From positions 1 to 39,014 of the forward strand of contig NZ_CAJXKH010000022.1 in NCBI RefSeq assembly GCF_913055755.1: a stretch of 39,014 nt of DNA, given 5' to 3'. The notes under the pieces are model-generated. The model worked only from the letters and a program-made list of their open reading frames with translations, searched no databases and was not told the DNA's origin. This DNA comes from an uncultured Microbulbifer sp. (GTDB taxonomy: Bacteria; Pseudomonadota; Gammaproteobacteria; Pseudomonadales; Cellvibrionaceae). Shown here one piece after another: positions 1 through 7,157 of this stretch. Made by a program: the position numbers and the translations under genes. Position 1 is the first letter of the stretch; every line of letters begins with the position of its first letter.

Positions 1-126
1 CCCCAGCCCCTTCACCTGCCAGCAGCAGCTATCGTAAGCGCCGATGCGGCCAGCACCGGCGGCGAACAGTGCCTGCTTGACCGGCTCCAGATGAGAATCG
101 GGGATATAAACGCAGAGCTTGTACAT
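1..126 (-). CDS. NIF3/YqfO-like small protein (partial)
   Basis: The first 42 codons of a minus-strand gene run off the left edge of the window. The start ATG is at 124-126, and the protein begins MYKLCVYIPDSHLEPVKQAL. The following segment (FAAGAGRIGAYDSCCWQ) is the signature of the stand-alone YqfO/NIF3 C-terminal-like domain, a PII-like fold of about 100 residues. It is widespread in gammaproteobacteria and its biochemical role is unclear. The gene starts two bases after the cnoX stop codon, so the two are probably co-transcribed. The C-terminal half lies outside the window. The family is recognised from the N-terminal motif only. Confidence 0.8.
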   Translation of the reverse strand, partial: MYKLCVYIPDSHLEPVKQALFAAGAGRIGAYDSCCWQVKGLG

Positions 127-128
127 GC

Positions 129-983
129 TCAGAACATCAGGGTCATCAGCTTGCGCTGGTAGCGGGTCGCCACCGGATCACCGGCACCCAGCGCCTTGAC
201 GATATCCAGGTAGGCCTGCTTGGCCGCGCCGTCCGCAAAGCCCATGTCCGAGCGCAGGATGTTCAGCAGCATTTCCAGCGCCTCTTCATGGCGCTCGCTC
301 TGGGTCAGCTGCACAGCCAGCTTGTAGGTAGACTCGTAGTCGCCGGGATTGGCAGTGACCGCATCCTGCAGCGCACGGATTTCCGGGGAGTCCGCCGCCT
401 GCAGTTTCAGCTCCAGTTGCGCCATCAGTTGCTGGTAATCCGCATCCTGGTCTGCCATCAGGATCTTGCCGAGTATTTCCTCGGCGTCCTTGGCGCGATT
501 TTTTTCCAGCAGTACCGCGGCGTACTGTTTGGCGATATCGGCCCGTTCGCCGGATTCGCTGTAGGCCTGGCGCAGGATCGGCAGAGCTTCGTCCAGCTGG
601 CCATCCGCCACCATTTGCTGGGCCTGTTGCAGTTTGATATCCCAGGGCTTGGGCAGGTACTTGTCCAGCATCTCGCGGATCTGCTGCTCCGGCTGCGCGC
701 CGGCAAAGCCGTCCACCGGCTGGCCCTCTTTCAGCACCATTACCGTCGGCAGGCTGCGCACGCCCAGCTGGCCCGCCAGCGCCTGCTCGGTATCCGCGTT
801 GAGCTTGGCCAGCAGGAACTGCCCGGCGTACTCGTTGGCGAGCTTCTCCAGCACCGGCATCAGCTGCTTGCAGGGCTCGCACCAGTCGGCCCAGACATCC
901 ACCACCACCGGGCGCTTCATGGATTCTTCGATCAGCACCTGCTGGGCATTCTGGGCCGTTACATCAACAATATATTCTTCCAC
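129..983 (-). CDS. ybbN: Chaperedoxin CnoX/YbbN (thioredoxin-TPR protein)
   Basis: A cytoplasmic thioredoxin-fold protein with a TPR-like helical tail, 284 residues, the same length as E. coli YbbN/CnoX. The thioredoxin domain spans about residues 1-110, with the active site WADWCEPCK (Cys35 and Cys38) and the cis-proline loop RSLPTV. The rest is repeated helices (for example ILRQAYSESGERADIAKQYA) ending in a conserved-looking YRQRKLMTLMF-type tail that here reads RYQRKLMTLMF. CnoX hands unfolded or over-oxidised proteins to DnaK and GroEL. E. coli CnoX lacks the CXXC pair, so this version may keep redox activity, as reported for other bacteria. The GTG start at 981-983 is chosen because AGGAG sits five bases upstream and the length then matches the family. 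An upstream extension is possible but has no support. Confidence 0.92.
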   Translation of the reverse strand: MEEYIVDVTAQNAQQVLIEESMKRPVVVDVWADWCEPCKQLMPVLEKLANEYAGQFLLAKLNADTEQALAGQLGVRSLPTVMVLKEGQPVDGFAGAQPEQQIREMLDKYLPKPWDIKLQQAQQMVADGQLDEALPILRQAYSESGERADIAKQYAAVLLEKNRAKDAEEILGKILMADQDADYQQLMAQLELKLQAADSPEIRALQDAVTANPGDYESTYKLAVQLTQSERHEEALEMLLNILRSDMGFADGAAKQAYLDIVKALGAGDPVATRYQRKLMTLMF

Positions 984-1138
984 TTTTACTCCTGAATTCG
1001 GCGGGCTGTTCCACATCGTACCTATCACTGGGGAACGCGCGATGATCGTTAAAACATAGCGCGATATGATACCTGATTCACAGCCGTTCGCAGCCTGCCG
1101 GCAAATCGCCAGCCCCATGCATCTGGAGCCCCCTACAC

Positions 1139-1885
1139 ATGCCCCTCCCGATCAAGAAAGTCTCACTGCTCTTTGCCATGCGGGAGGAAGCCCGCCCGGT
1201 GATCGATGCCCTGGGGCTTCAACCAACGTCGGCGGTACGCGACGGCGATCTGCCGTTCAATACCTATTCCGGCAAGGCCCATGATCTTGATATATCTGTC
1301 ACCGTCAGCGGCCACGATCCACGCTTTGCGGTGGATAACATCGGGCCCGTCGCAGCCACTCTGATGACCTACACCACCATTGACCACTTTGCCCCGGACC
1401 TGGTGATCAGCGCCGGAACCGCCGGCGGCTTTGGCGCGCGGGGAGCAGATATCGGCACCGTCTACCTGAGTGACGACCGCTTCGTATTCCACGACCGGCT
1501 GGTGCCACTGCCCGGTTTTGATCAGTCTGCCATCGGCCATTACCCGGCACTGAATGTACGCAGAATGGCGGCGGACCTCGGGTTACCGACAGGCATAGTG
1601 TCCTCCGGCAGCTCGCTGCAGAAGCACCCGCGGGATATCGATGTGATCGAGGAATTTGGCGCGGTCGCCAAGGAAATGGAGGCCGCCGCCGCGGCCTGGG
1701 TGTGCATGCTCAAGGGAACCCCGTTTGTCGCACTGAAATCCATCACCAACCTGCTCGACGGACCCGGGACATCCGAGGAGCACTTTGTCCGCAACCTGGC
1801 GACCGCCAGTTATTGCCTGCATAAACAAATACTGCGCGTATTGGAATATATTCGGGGGCGCTCAATTGATGACCTGTCTGAATAG
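1139..1885 (+). CDS. MTA/SAH nucleosidase-like phosphorylase-superfamily protein
   Basis: A 248-residue member of the purine nucleoside phosphorylase/nucleosidase superfamily, closest in pattern to 5'-methylthioadenosine/S-adenosylhomocysteine nucleosidase, including the plant type. The N-terminal FAMREEARP carries the conserved glutamates (E16/E17). SAGTAGG (residues 91-97) is the ribose/phosphate-site glycine loop, and KEMEAAA (E181) is the ribose-binding motif. In E. coli MTAN the next motif is ISDVAD, with catalytic Asp197. Here it reads ITNLLD, so the equivalent residue is Asn204. Activity on adenine nucleosides may therefore be changed or lost. The start ATG has GGAG at 1125-1128, and a TATGAT -10-like box lies at 1065-1070 with a poor -35. 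The gene diverges from ybbN and converges with the YjbR gene nine bases after its stop. Confidence 0.85.
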   Translation: MPLPIKKVSLLFAMREEARPVIDALGLQPTSAVRDGDLPFNTYSGKAHDLDISVTVSGHDPRFAVDNIGPVAATLMTYTTIDHFAPDLVISAGTAGGFGARGADIGTVYLSDDRFVFHDRLVPLPGFDQSAIGHYPALNVRRMAADLGLPTGIVSSGSSLQKHPRDIDVIEEFGAVAKEMEAAAAAWVCMLKGTPFVALKSITNLLDGPGTSEEHFVRNLATASYCLHKQILRVLEYIRGRSIDDLSE

Positions 1886-1894
1886 CGTCACAAC

Positions 1895-2275
1895 TTAGCG
1901 GTAAATTTCTTCTATCCCAAAAGCCAGTTCCAGCGCCTGACGCTCTACTTTGCGCAGACTCTTTACCACCAGTCCATAGGAGCGATCCATCATCCGCTCG
2001 ACCTCATAATCCGGCACGCTGCCATCGAGCAGTACGGTGTTCCAGTGCGCCTTGTTCATATGGTACCCGGGCAAAACGCCAGTGAAGATATCCCGCAGCG
2101 CCTGGGCCTCGTCGGGATCGCACTTCAGGTTGGTTTGCGCAACCCCCTCCCGGGTACTCAGCGTGGCAAACATCTTGCCCTTGATTTTGAAGACCGCCAC
2201 GTCCGGGCCGAAGGGGAAATCCTCGACGGCCTCGGGACGCTCGAGCAGATAGGTGCGTGCGGCTTGATAATCCAT
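1895..2275 (-). CDS. MmcQ/YjbR family protein
   Basis: A small cytoplasmic protein of 126 residues starting MDYQAARTYLLERPEAVEDF. It is recognised as the MmcQ/YjbR family (CyaY-like fold) by the N-terminal 'LxxxPxxxEDFPFGP' stretch, the central KMFATLS strand, LKCDPDEA and the YHMNKAHWNTV segment. The family has been called DNA-binding from its structure, but the function is not established. The ATG at 2273-2275 is preferred because the family normally begins close to it. A TTG at 2290, directly abutting the stop of the upstream DUF885 gene, would add five residues and cannot be excluded. No strong ribosome binding site is seen for either start. The tight spacing suggests it is the last gene of a LysR-DUF885-yjbR transcript. 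Confidence 0.88.
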   Translation of the reverse strand: MDYQAARTYLLERPEAVEDFPFGPDVAVFKIKGKMFATLSTREGVAQTNLKCDPDEAQALRDIFTGVLPGYHMNKAHWNTVLLDGSVPDYEVERMMDRSYGLVVKSLRKVERQALELAFGIEEIYR

Positions 2276-2290
2276 TATCGATCGCACCAA

Positions 2291-3721
2291 TTACCAGTTC
2301 AGGGATGACGGCAAGCGCGGCGAAGACAACAGCTTGGCAAAACGCTGCCAGCGCTCATCCTGGCTGCCGTTCCCCTGCTCCACGTATTCCTTTACCAACT
2401 GTTTGCCCCAGTTGTAATTGATCACATAGGCACCGTAGGTATCCACAAATCGCACGCGCTGTCTGGCCTTCTCCGGGCTCATCACCGCGTACTGCTGGAA
2501 CAGCTCGATCGCTTTATCGCTGTCAATTTCGCCATTGATGTACTGCCGGGCAACGATATTTTCCGCAAAACTCAGCTTGCCCTTGAGGGCGAGCACCTGA
2601 TCGTATTTTTCTGCCTCTGCGGGATCCAGCCCGGCCAACGGATAGAGCACGGCCTTTTCGAATGCCAGGCGTTCCTCGCCGGGGAAGGCAAGGTCAATAC
2701 CGTAATTGGCACTGCCCTCGGCAATCAGGGACTGTGGGCTGAACAGCGGGTAGACGCTGTACTCCATCCAGCCCTTGTCTTTCACCAGCATCTGCTCCAG
2801 CAGCGCGTTGTAAGTGTGATGGCCGGGGTAGCCCTCATGGCAACCCAGGTCGATGGCGCGGTCGATCTGGATGGGCAGCTCGGTGTTGATCTGGATCAGG
2901 CTCTGGGCATTGCCCTGATACCAGTTGTAGCCACTCCAGGGTTTATCCTGCACGTACTCCAACACGAAATTTTCATTGGCTGGCAGGGTGACATGGGCCT
3001 TAGTGCGGTCCCGGCAGCCCTTGATGGCGGCGTCAAACACGGCCCCCATCTTGTCTTCAGGGATCTGGAACTGGTCCTGGAACGCCTTTACCCGCAGGTA
3101 CAGTGGCTCGTCGCCCGGCAGCAGCTGTTCCAGTTGCGCCAGCACCGGTTCAAAGTCTGCAAATTCCTGCACCGGCGGCACCGTATCGTAAAGGGCTTGC
3201 GCTTCGCGATCGAAGTTGCGGAAGTTGGCATCCGCGAGGTGGTGTGCGTGGTACACCACCGCCCGCAACTGGGTCTTCAGATAGTGGGCACGCAGGGTTT
3301 GCAGGTCATCCCCCGGCTCGATGCTCTCCGGTAGTTGTGCCAGCAGCTGTTCCGCGCGGTTCGCGAGTTCCGCCGCAGTGGCCCTGTCCCCGGTCGCTGC
3401 GGTCTTCCACTCCGCGGGGCCGTAATAGGCATCCACGTAGCTCTTATCGTGGTTACCCAGTGTCAGCACCAGGCGCACATAGTCTTCCGCCAACTGGTCC
3501 AGGTCGGGAGTCTCGTCGCTGTCATCCACAGTACTTTTCTGTGTATCGGCGCTCGCCTCTTCGACGGACTTGTCCGGCTGCTGTTCCGGCGCGCTAGATT
3601 TCCGCTCACCACAACCCGCAAGTGCCAAGGGTACTAACAGGAGGGACAACAGGGTTTTACCGAGGAAATTTGGCGAAACTTCCAGGGAGAGAAGGGAGAG
3701 AAGCTTTCGTGAGGGGTTCAT
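2291..3721 (-). CDS. DUF885 family lipoprotein (putative metallopeptidase)
   Basis: A 476-residue exported protein. The N-terminus has a hydrophobic segment ending in the lipobox LALAGC (Cys37), followed by a Ser/Glu-rich linker, so it should be lipid-anchored in the envelope. The conserved core of DUF885 is present around residues 294-301 as HEGYPGHH, the zinc-binding-like motif of this family. Its members are suspected metallopeptidases, but most have no assigned substrate. The C-terminal half contains the family stretches EGSANYGIDLAFP and FVDTYGAYVINYNWGKQLV. It is shorter than many DUF885 proteins (about 550-600 residues), and most of the difference appears to be at the N-terminus. It lies 47 bases downstream of the LysR gene in the same direction. 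Confidence 0.85.
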   Translation of the reverse strand: MNPSRKLLSLLSLEVSPNFLGKTLLSLLLVPLALAGCGERKSSAPEQQPDKSVEEASADTQKSTVDDSDETPDLDQLAEDYVRLVLTLGNHDKSYVDAYYGPAEWKTAATGDRATAAELANRAEQLLAQLPESIEPGDDLQTLRAHYLKTQLRAVVYHAHHLADANFRNFDREAQALYDTVPPVQEFADFEPVLAQLEQLLPGDEPLYLRVKAFQDQFQIPEDKMGAVFDAAIKGCRDRTKAHVTLPANENFVLEYVQDKPWSGYNWYQGNAQSLIQINTELPIQIDRAIDLGCHEGYPGHHTYNALLEQMLVKDKGWMEYSVYPLFSPQSLIAEGSANYGIDLAFPGEERLAFEKAVLYPLAGLDPAEAEKYDQVLALKGKLSFAENIVARQYINGEIDSDKAIELFQQYAVMSPEKARQRVRFVDTYGAYVINYNWGKQLVKEYVEQGNGSQDERWQRFAKLLSSPRLPSSLNW

Positions 3722-3749
3722 GAAAATTTCCGCTGGTTATTAGAATTTA

Positions 3750-3768
3750 CCCCGCAACTATATCGGGG
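3750..3768 (-). terminator. Small hairpin after the LysR stop
   Basis: CCCCG (3750-3754) pairs with CGGGG (3764-3768) around a 9-base loop, starting directly after the LysR stop codon on the minus strand. There is no clear T-tract, so it may only attenuate or protect the transcript rather than end it. Confidence 0.3.
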
Positions 3769-4671
3769 CTATTGCTGAATACCAATTTCCGCAGGCAATT
3801 CCGCCAATCCCTTTTTCAACCAGTCCAGGAACAGTTGTACCTTGCGGGTGCGATGCATATCCCTATGGGTCACCAGCCACAGGTCTGTCTGCCAGGCTTG
3901 TGGCGGCGACAGGAGCCGTTTCAGGTTGGGATTGGTTTCGCCACTCCAGCACTGCAGCGGCGCTATACCCACCCCGTGCTGCGCGGCCTCCTCAAACGGG
4001 CCAAATTCGTTGCAGCGAAAAACGACTTGCTCCTCTGGCACATTGCGCGCCACCCAGTCGATATAGGGAATGAACGGCATCTCCTCAATGGTGCCGATAA
4101 AACGATGGCCCGCGAGCTGGTCCAGCCCTTTCAATGGTCCGCACTCACGAATATAAGCCTCGGAAGCATACAGCGAGTTCTGGAGAGTAATGCCCGCCTG
4201 TACCACATAGTCCGGCGCGGTGGGCCTGGCGCCGGGACGGATACCGATGTGCGCCTCGCCATGCTCGAGCCGCAGTTGCCGGCGGTCCGCCACCATCTGC
4301 AGGCGCACCTGGGGATAGCGCTGCTGGAAACTGCGCATCATCGGCATCAGGTGCGGGATCAGATTGTTCACGGTGGTGACGATCAGGGTGCCGTGCAGCT
4401 CTTCATCGACGCCCTGGACACGTCCCACCAGCTGATCCAGCTGGTCCTGCATGTTTTCCGCCGCACTCATCAGCATGCGCCCCGCTTCGGTGGGCACATA
4501 GCCCCGCGCGTGGCGGTGGAACAGGCGGGTGCTGAGGGATTTTTCCAGGGCGTCGATCCGGCGCAGCACCGTGGAGTGGGAGACCTCCAGTTCCAGCGCG
4601 GCCCCGGAAAGCGTGCCCGCCCTGGCCACAGCCAGCGCGTAGTGCAGGTTGTTCCAGTCTTTTACCGCCAT
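3769..4671 (-). CDS. LysR-family transcriptional regulator
   Basis: A DNA-binding regulator of 300 residues, the usual length for LysR. The N-terminal winged helix-turn-helix is at about residues 7-65 (NNLHYALAVARAGTLSGAA, then VSHSTVLRRIDALE). The substrate-binding domain follows from about residue 90 (GTLIVTTVNNLIPHLMP). The start ATG at 4669-4671 follows a G-run ribosome binding site, and an in-frame extension upstream would destroy the usual LysR N-terminus. It is divergent from an FMN reductase gene, and the shared intergenic region contains a perfect palindrome of the T-N11-A type (4731-4746). By the usual LysR rule it probably controls that reductase and itself. The effector is unknown. 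Confidence 0.93.
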   Translation of the reverse strand: MAVKDWNNLHYALAVARAGTLSGAALELEVSHSTVLRRIDALEKSLSTRLFHRHARGYVPTEAGRMLMSAAENMQDQLDQLVGRVQGVDEELHGTLIVTTVNNLIPHLMPMMRSFQQRYPQVRLQMVADRRQLRLEHGEAHIGIRPGARPTAPDYVVQAGITLQNSLYASEAYIRECGPLKGLDQLAGHRFIGTIEEMPFIPYIDWVARNVPEEQVVFRCNEFGPFEEAAQHGVGIAPLQCWSGETNPNLKRLLSPPQAWQTDLWLVTHRDMHRTRKVQLFLDWLKKGLAELPAEIGIQQ

Positions 4672-4708
4672 ATCCCCCCCCTTTTCCGGATACGCCCCAT
4701 TCCGGGTA

Positions 4709-4738
4709 ACTCTAGGGGCTGACACCCTTCTGTGCAAA
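4709..4738 (-). promoter_or_regulatory. Candidate promoter of the LysR gene
   Basis: On the minus strand, TTTGCA (revcomp of 4733-4738) and TAGAGT (revcomp of 4709-4714) are separated by 18 bases, each 4/6 to the sigma-70 boxes. The -35 lies inside the palindrome at 4731-4746, which would give autorepression. Confidence 0.4.
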
Positions 4739-4746
4739 TTTGCACA
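4731..4746. promoter_or_regulatory. Perfect 16-bp palindrome, candidate LysR operator
   Basis: TGTGCAAATTTGCACA is a perfect inverted repeat and fits the T-N11-A core of LysR binding sites. It lies between the divergent LysR (start 4671) and FMN reductase (start 4855) genes. A related partial half-site, TGCGCACAGTGCA, follows at about 4754-4766, where a second LysR tetramer half might sit. Confidence 0.6.
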
Positions 4747-4854
4747 CAAACATTGCGCACAGTGCATTTATGTCCTTCAGCGGATAGCCCAAAATGCGTC
4801 CATCGAATGACCCCGTGCTGCTCCACAACAGCCGGGCACAGAGAGGATGTATGC

Positions 4855-5430
4855 ATGAGTGAACAACGCAAACCCCGCCTGCTGGCATTGGCCGGCAGCC
4901 TGCGCCAGGACTCTTTCAATCGCCATCTGGCCGCCAACGCCGCGCAGATGGCCCGCGATGCCGGTGCCGAAGTGACCGAAATCAACCTGCGGGACTACCC
5001 CCTGCCGATATTTGATGAGGACGTGGAAGCCGCGGGCATTCCCGACAATGTGCGCACACTGAAAGACCTGTTTGCCACTGCCGATGGACTGCTGATCGCC
5101 AGCCCCGAGTACAACGGCTCGGTGACCGCCGCACTGAAAAACCTGATTGACTGGGTGTCGCGGCCGGATGGCCAGTTTGACCGCGCAGAGCTGTTCCAGG
5201 GCCGGCGCGCCGCGCTCTTCGCCACCTCCCCCGGCGGCCTCGGCGGTATGCGCGGTCTCAACCACCTGCGGGATATCCTGCAGCCACTCGGCACCTGGAT
5301 TACCCCCACCATGCTGGCGGTGCCGGGTTCCACGAATGTGTTCGACGCCGACGGCAGGCTGGTGGACGAGGGATCCGCAGGTCAGTTGCGCAGTGTGGTG
5401 GAGCAGACAGTGGCGGCAATCCAGCTGTAA
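4855..5430 (+). CDS. NAD(P)H-dependent FMN reductase (flavodoxin-like fold)
   Basis: A 191-residue flavoprotein of the NADPH-dependent FMN reductase family, cytoplasmic. The FMN phosphate loop is GSLRQDSFNRHL (residues 14-25), and the family motif SPEYNGSVTAALKN (about residues 83-96) contacts the isoalloxazine ring. Such enzymes reduce flavin, quinones, azo compounds or chromate with NAD(P)H, and the physiological substrate cannot be read from sequence. The ATG at 4855 is preferred over upstream in-frame ATGs because AGAGG lies eight bases before it and the protein then starts just ahead of the first beta-strand, as in the family. Divergence from a LysR gene suggests induction by a redox-active compound. 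Confidence 0.92.
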   Translation: MSEQRKPRLLALAGSLRQDSFNRHLAANAAQMARDAGAEVTEINLRDYPLPIFDEDVEAAGIPDNVRTLKDLFATADGLLIASPEYNGSVTAALKNLIDWVSRPDGQFDRAELFQGRRAALFATSPGGLGGMRGLNHLRDILQPLGTWITPTMLAVPGSTNVFDADGRLVDEGSAGQLRSVVEQTVAAIQL

Positions 5431-5436
5431 TCGAAT

Positions 5437-5453
5437 CGGGTGCGCGGCACCCG
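5437..5453. terminator. Hairpin between convergent genes
   Basis: CGGGTGC (5437-5443) pairs with GCACCCG (5447-5453) around a 3-base loop, in the 27-base gap between the convergent FMN reductase and potassium-channel genes. It has no U-tract on either strand, so it is at best a weak bidirectional terminator. Confidence 0.4.
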
Positions 5454-5457
5454 GCCT

Positions 5458-5895
5458 TCAGTTCCCTTCCTCGTAGCTGTGCCAGTACTTCTGCATTTTC
5501 AGGAACAGGAAAGATGCGGTCCAGGTGATTAGCACCAGCCCGGTCAGCGCCTCCAGTCCCGCGGTAAAGCGCAGCTCTCCGTGGGGCTCCACATCACCGA
5601 AACCCAGTGAGGTATAGGTGGTGAAGGAAAAGTAGGCGCAGTCAATCAGGGTGCCGTTGAAATTGCCGGTGAGGGTGCCGAAGTACGGCGAGTTGTACAT
5701 AAAGAAGTAGCCAAGCGCGAACATCCAGATTTCGATCACGTGGCCCACCAGCGCGCCGAACACCCCCATCAGCACCCCCACATTGCGGTGCGGGTGGAAC
5801 TTGTGCCCCAGCTTGAATAGGCCGTTGAGCACTTCGTGATGGATCAGCACCGCGAAGGCTACAAGAAACCCGTTGATGAGAAAGGCGTGTAACAT
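5458..5895 (-). CDS. Small potassium-channel-like membrane protein
   Basis: A 145-residue inner-membrane protein with three hydrophobic segments (about residues 5-25, 40-67 and 112-133). A pore loop carries the filter sequence TTYTSLGFGD (filter TSLGFGD at 95-101), matching the T-x-G-[YF]-G-D potassium selectivity signature of the two-TM ion channel family (Ion_trans_2). It has no RCK/TrkA-N regulatory domain, so a tetramer would be a bare pore. Its start codon is one base after the tadA stop (TGA-C-ATG), so translation is probably coupled and the gene is the last of the GMC-rlmA-tadA operon. Conducted ion and gating are inferred from the filter only. Confidence 0.85.
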   Translation of the reverse strand: MLHAFLINGFLVAFAVLIHHEVLNGLFKLGHKFHPHRNVGVLMGVFGALVGHVIEIWMFALGYFFMYNSPYFGTLTGNFNGTLIDCAYFSFTTYTSLGFGDVEPHGELRFTAGLEALTGLVLITWTASFLFLKMQKYWHSYEEGN

Positions 5896-5896
5896 G

Positions 5897-6352
5897 TCAG
5901 CGTCTTTGTTGAAAAAACTCCTTTACCAGGGCGCCCGCCTGCTCCTCCAGCACGCCCCCCTCCACCTGTATTTTATGATTGAAAAAAACCTGCTGCGGCA
6001 GCTGTAACTGGCTGGCCACCACACCGGCGCGAGGCTCCGCTGCACCGTAGACCAGGCGCGCCACCCGCGCGTGGATCAGGGTTCCAAAACACATGGTACA
6101 GGGCTCGATGGTGACGTACAGGGTGCTGTCCGGCAGACGGTAGTTCTTGCGCTTGGCGGCCGCCGCGCGAAGGGCCACAACCTCGGCATGGGCACTGGGG
6201 TCGCACGCGCTGATCGGCTGATTAAACCCCTCGCCGACGATTTCCCCGTCCATTACCAGCACCGCACCCACCGGTACTTCGCCGAGTTCCGCCCCCTGCG
6301 CGGCGAGCTCCAGTGCCCGCTGCATAAACATAAAATCCCGCGGTGTTGCCAC
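5897..6352 (-). CDS. tadA: tRNA-specific adenosine deaminase TadA
   Basis: The enzyme converts adenosine 34 to inosine in the tRNA-Arg(ACG) anticodon. It has 151 residues from the GTG at 6350-6352. The zinc/catalytic motifs of the cytidine/deoxycytidylate deaminase fold are present: HAE (His55, Glu57) and PCTMC (Cys85, Cys88). The N-terminal helix FMQRALELAAQGAELGEVPVGAV matches TadA. The GTG start has AGGA nine bases upstream and gives the usual length, while a start at Met8 or Met10 would clip the first helix. It follows rlmA by four bases, in a compact operon. Confidence 0.93.
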   Translation of the reverse strand: MATPRDFMFMQRALELAAQGAELGEVPVGAVLVMDGEIVGEGFNQPISACDPSAHAEVVALRAAAAKRKNYRLPDSTLYVTIEPCTMCFGTLIHARVARLVYGAAEPRAGVVASQLQLPQQVFFNHKIQVEGGVLEEQAGALVKEFFQQRR

Positions 6353-6356
6353 GCTG

Positions 6357-7157
6357 TTAGTTCCTGACCAGTTTGCGCAACAGGAAATCCGCTTCCAGCT
6401 GCAGTGTACTTTTCTGCTCCAGTGCCGCGCGCGCCTCACTGTCCCCCTTCCACGCAAAGGGTGTCATCGCGAGGAAATCCGCGATTGCCGCTTCCCCTTG
6501 CAATTCCAGGGTAAAACAGCAGTGCATTTCCGCAGCCGGCATAAAACCTTCCACTTCTGCCGGCGCCGTATGCGGGCGCGGTTCGCGATACAGTGCGCGC
6601 TTCAGGCTCCACAGGTGTTCCGGCCCCGGCGACACCTCGAGCAATACACCACCGGGCGCCATCACCCGCTGCAGCTCCGTCGCCGGGCCCGGCGCAAACA
6701 CCCGCAACACCCGGGTTGCGCTCGCATCCACCAGCGGAATGTCAAAACTGCTGGCCACCGCAAACTGCGCCTCTGGCAGGCTCTTGGCCGCGAGGCGCAC
6801 CCCGGGCTTGGAAATATCGATGCCGATGATCCTGCCTGCCGGCCAACCCGCCGCTGCCAGCGCGCGACCGTAGTAACCTTCACCGCAACCGATGTCCAGG
6901 CACCGCCCTTCAATATCGGTTGCCAGCATTGCACAGATTGCATCCGCCAGGGGCCGGTAGTGACCGGCATCGAGAACACGCCGCCGCGCCTGCAGCATTT
7001 CACTGGAATCCCCCGGCTCGCGACTGCGCTTTTTCTGCACCGGCAACAGGTTGACATAGCCCTCGCGGGCGCGGTCAAAACTGTGGCCGTTGTTGCAGCG
7101 CCAACTCTGGTTTTCGCTGTTCAGCGGCTGTTTGCAATGGGGGCACTGCCAGATCAT
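6357..7157 (-). CDS. rlmA: 23S rRNA (guanine-N1)-methyltransferase RlmA
   Basis: A SAM-dependent methyltransferase that modifies G745 (E. coli numbering) of helix 35 in 23S rRNA. It is 266 residues, against about 269 in E. coli. The N-terminal zinc finger uses Cys5, Cys8, Cys21 and His25 (CPHC then CNNGH). The RlmA-type linker DRAREGYVNLLPVQ follows, and SAM-binding motif I is CLDIGCGEGYYG at about residues 86-97. The start ATG overlaps the stop of the upstream GMC oxidoreductase gene in an ATGA arrangement (7154-7157), so translational coupling is likely. Confidence 0.94.
   Translation of the reverse strand: MIWQCPHCKQPLNSENQSWRCNNGHSFDRAREGYVNLLPVQKKRSREPGDSSEMLQARRRVLDAGHYRPLADAICAMLATDIEGRCLDIGCGEGYYGRALAAAGWPAGRIIGIDISKPGVRLAAKSLPEAQFAVASSFDIPLVDASATRVLRVFAPGPATELQRVMAPGGVLLEVSPGPEHLWSLKRALYREPRPHTAPAEVEGFMPAAEMHCCFTLELQGEAAIADFLAMTPFAWKGDSEARAALEQKSTLQLEADFLLRKLVRN

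Noticed and set aside
2276..2290. Upstream TTG start for the YjbR gene abutting the DUF885 stop
   Set aside because: It would add five residues not typical of the family; kept only as an alternative.
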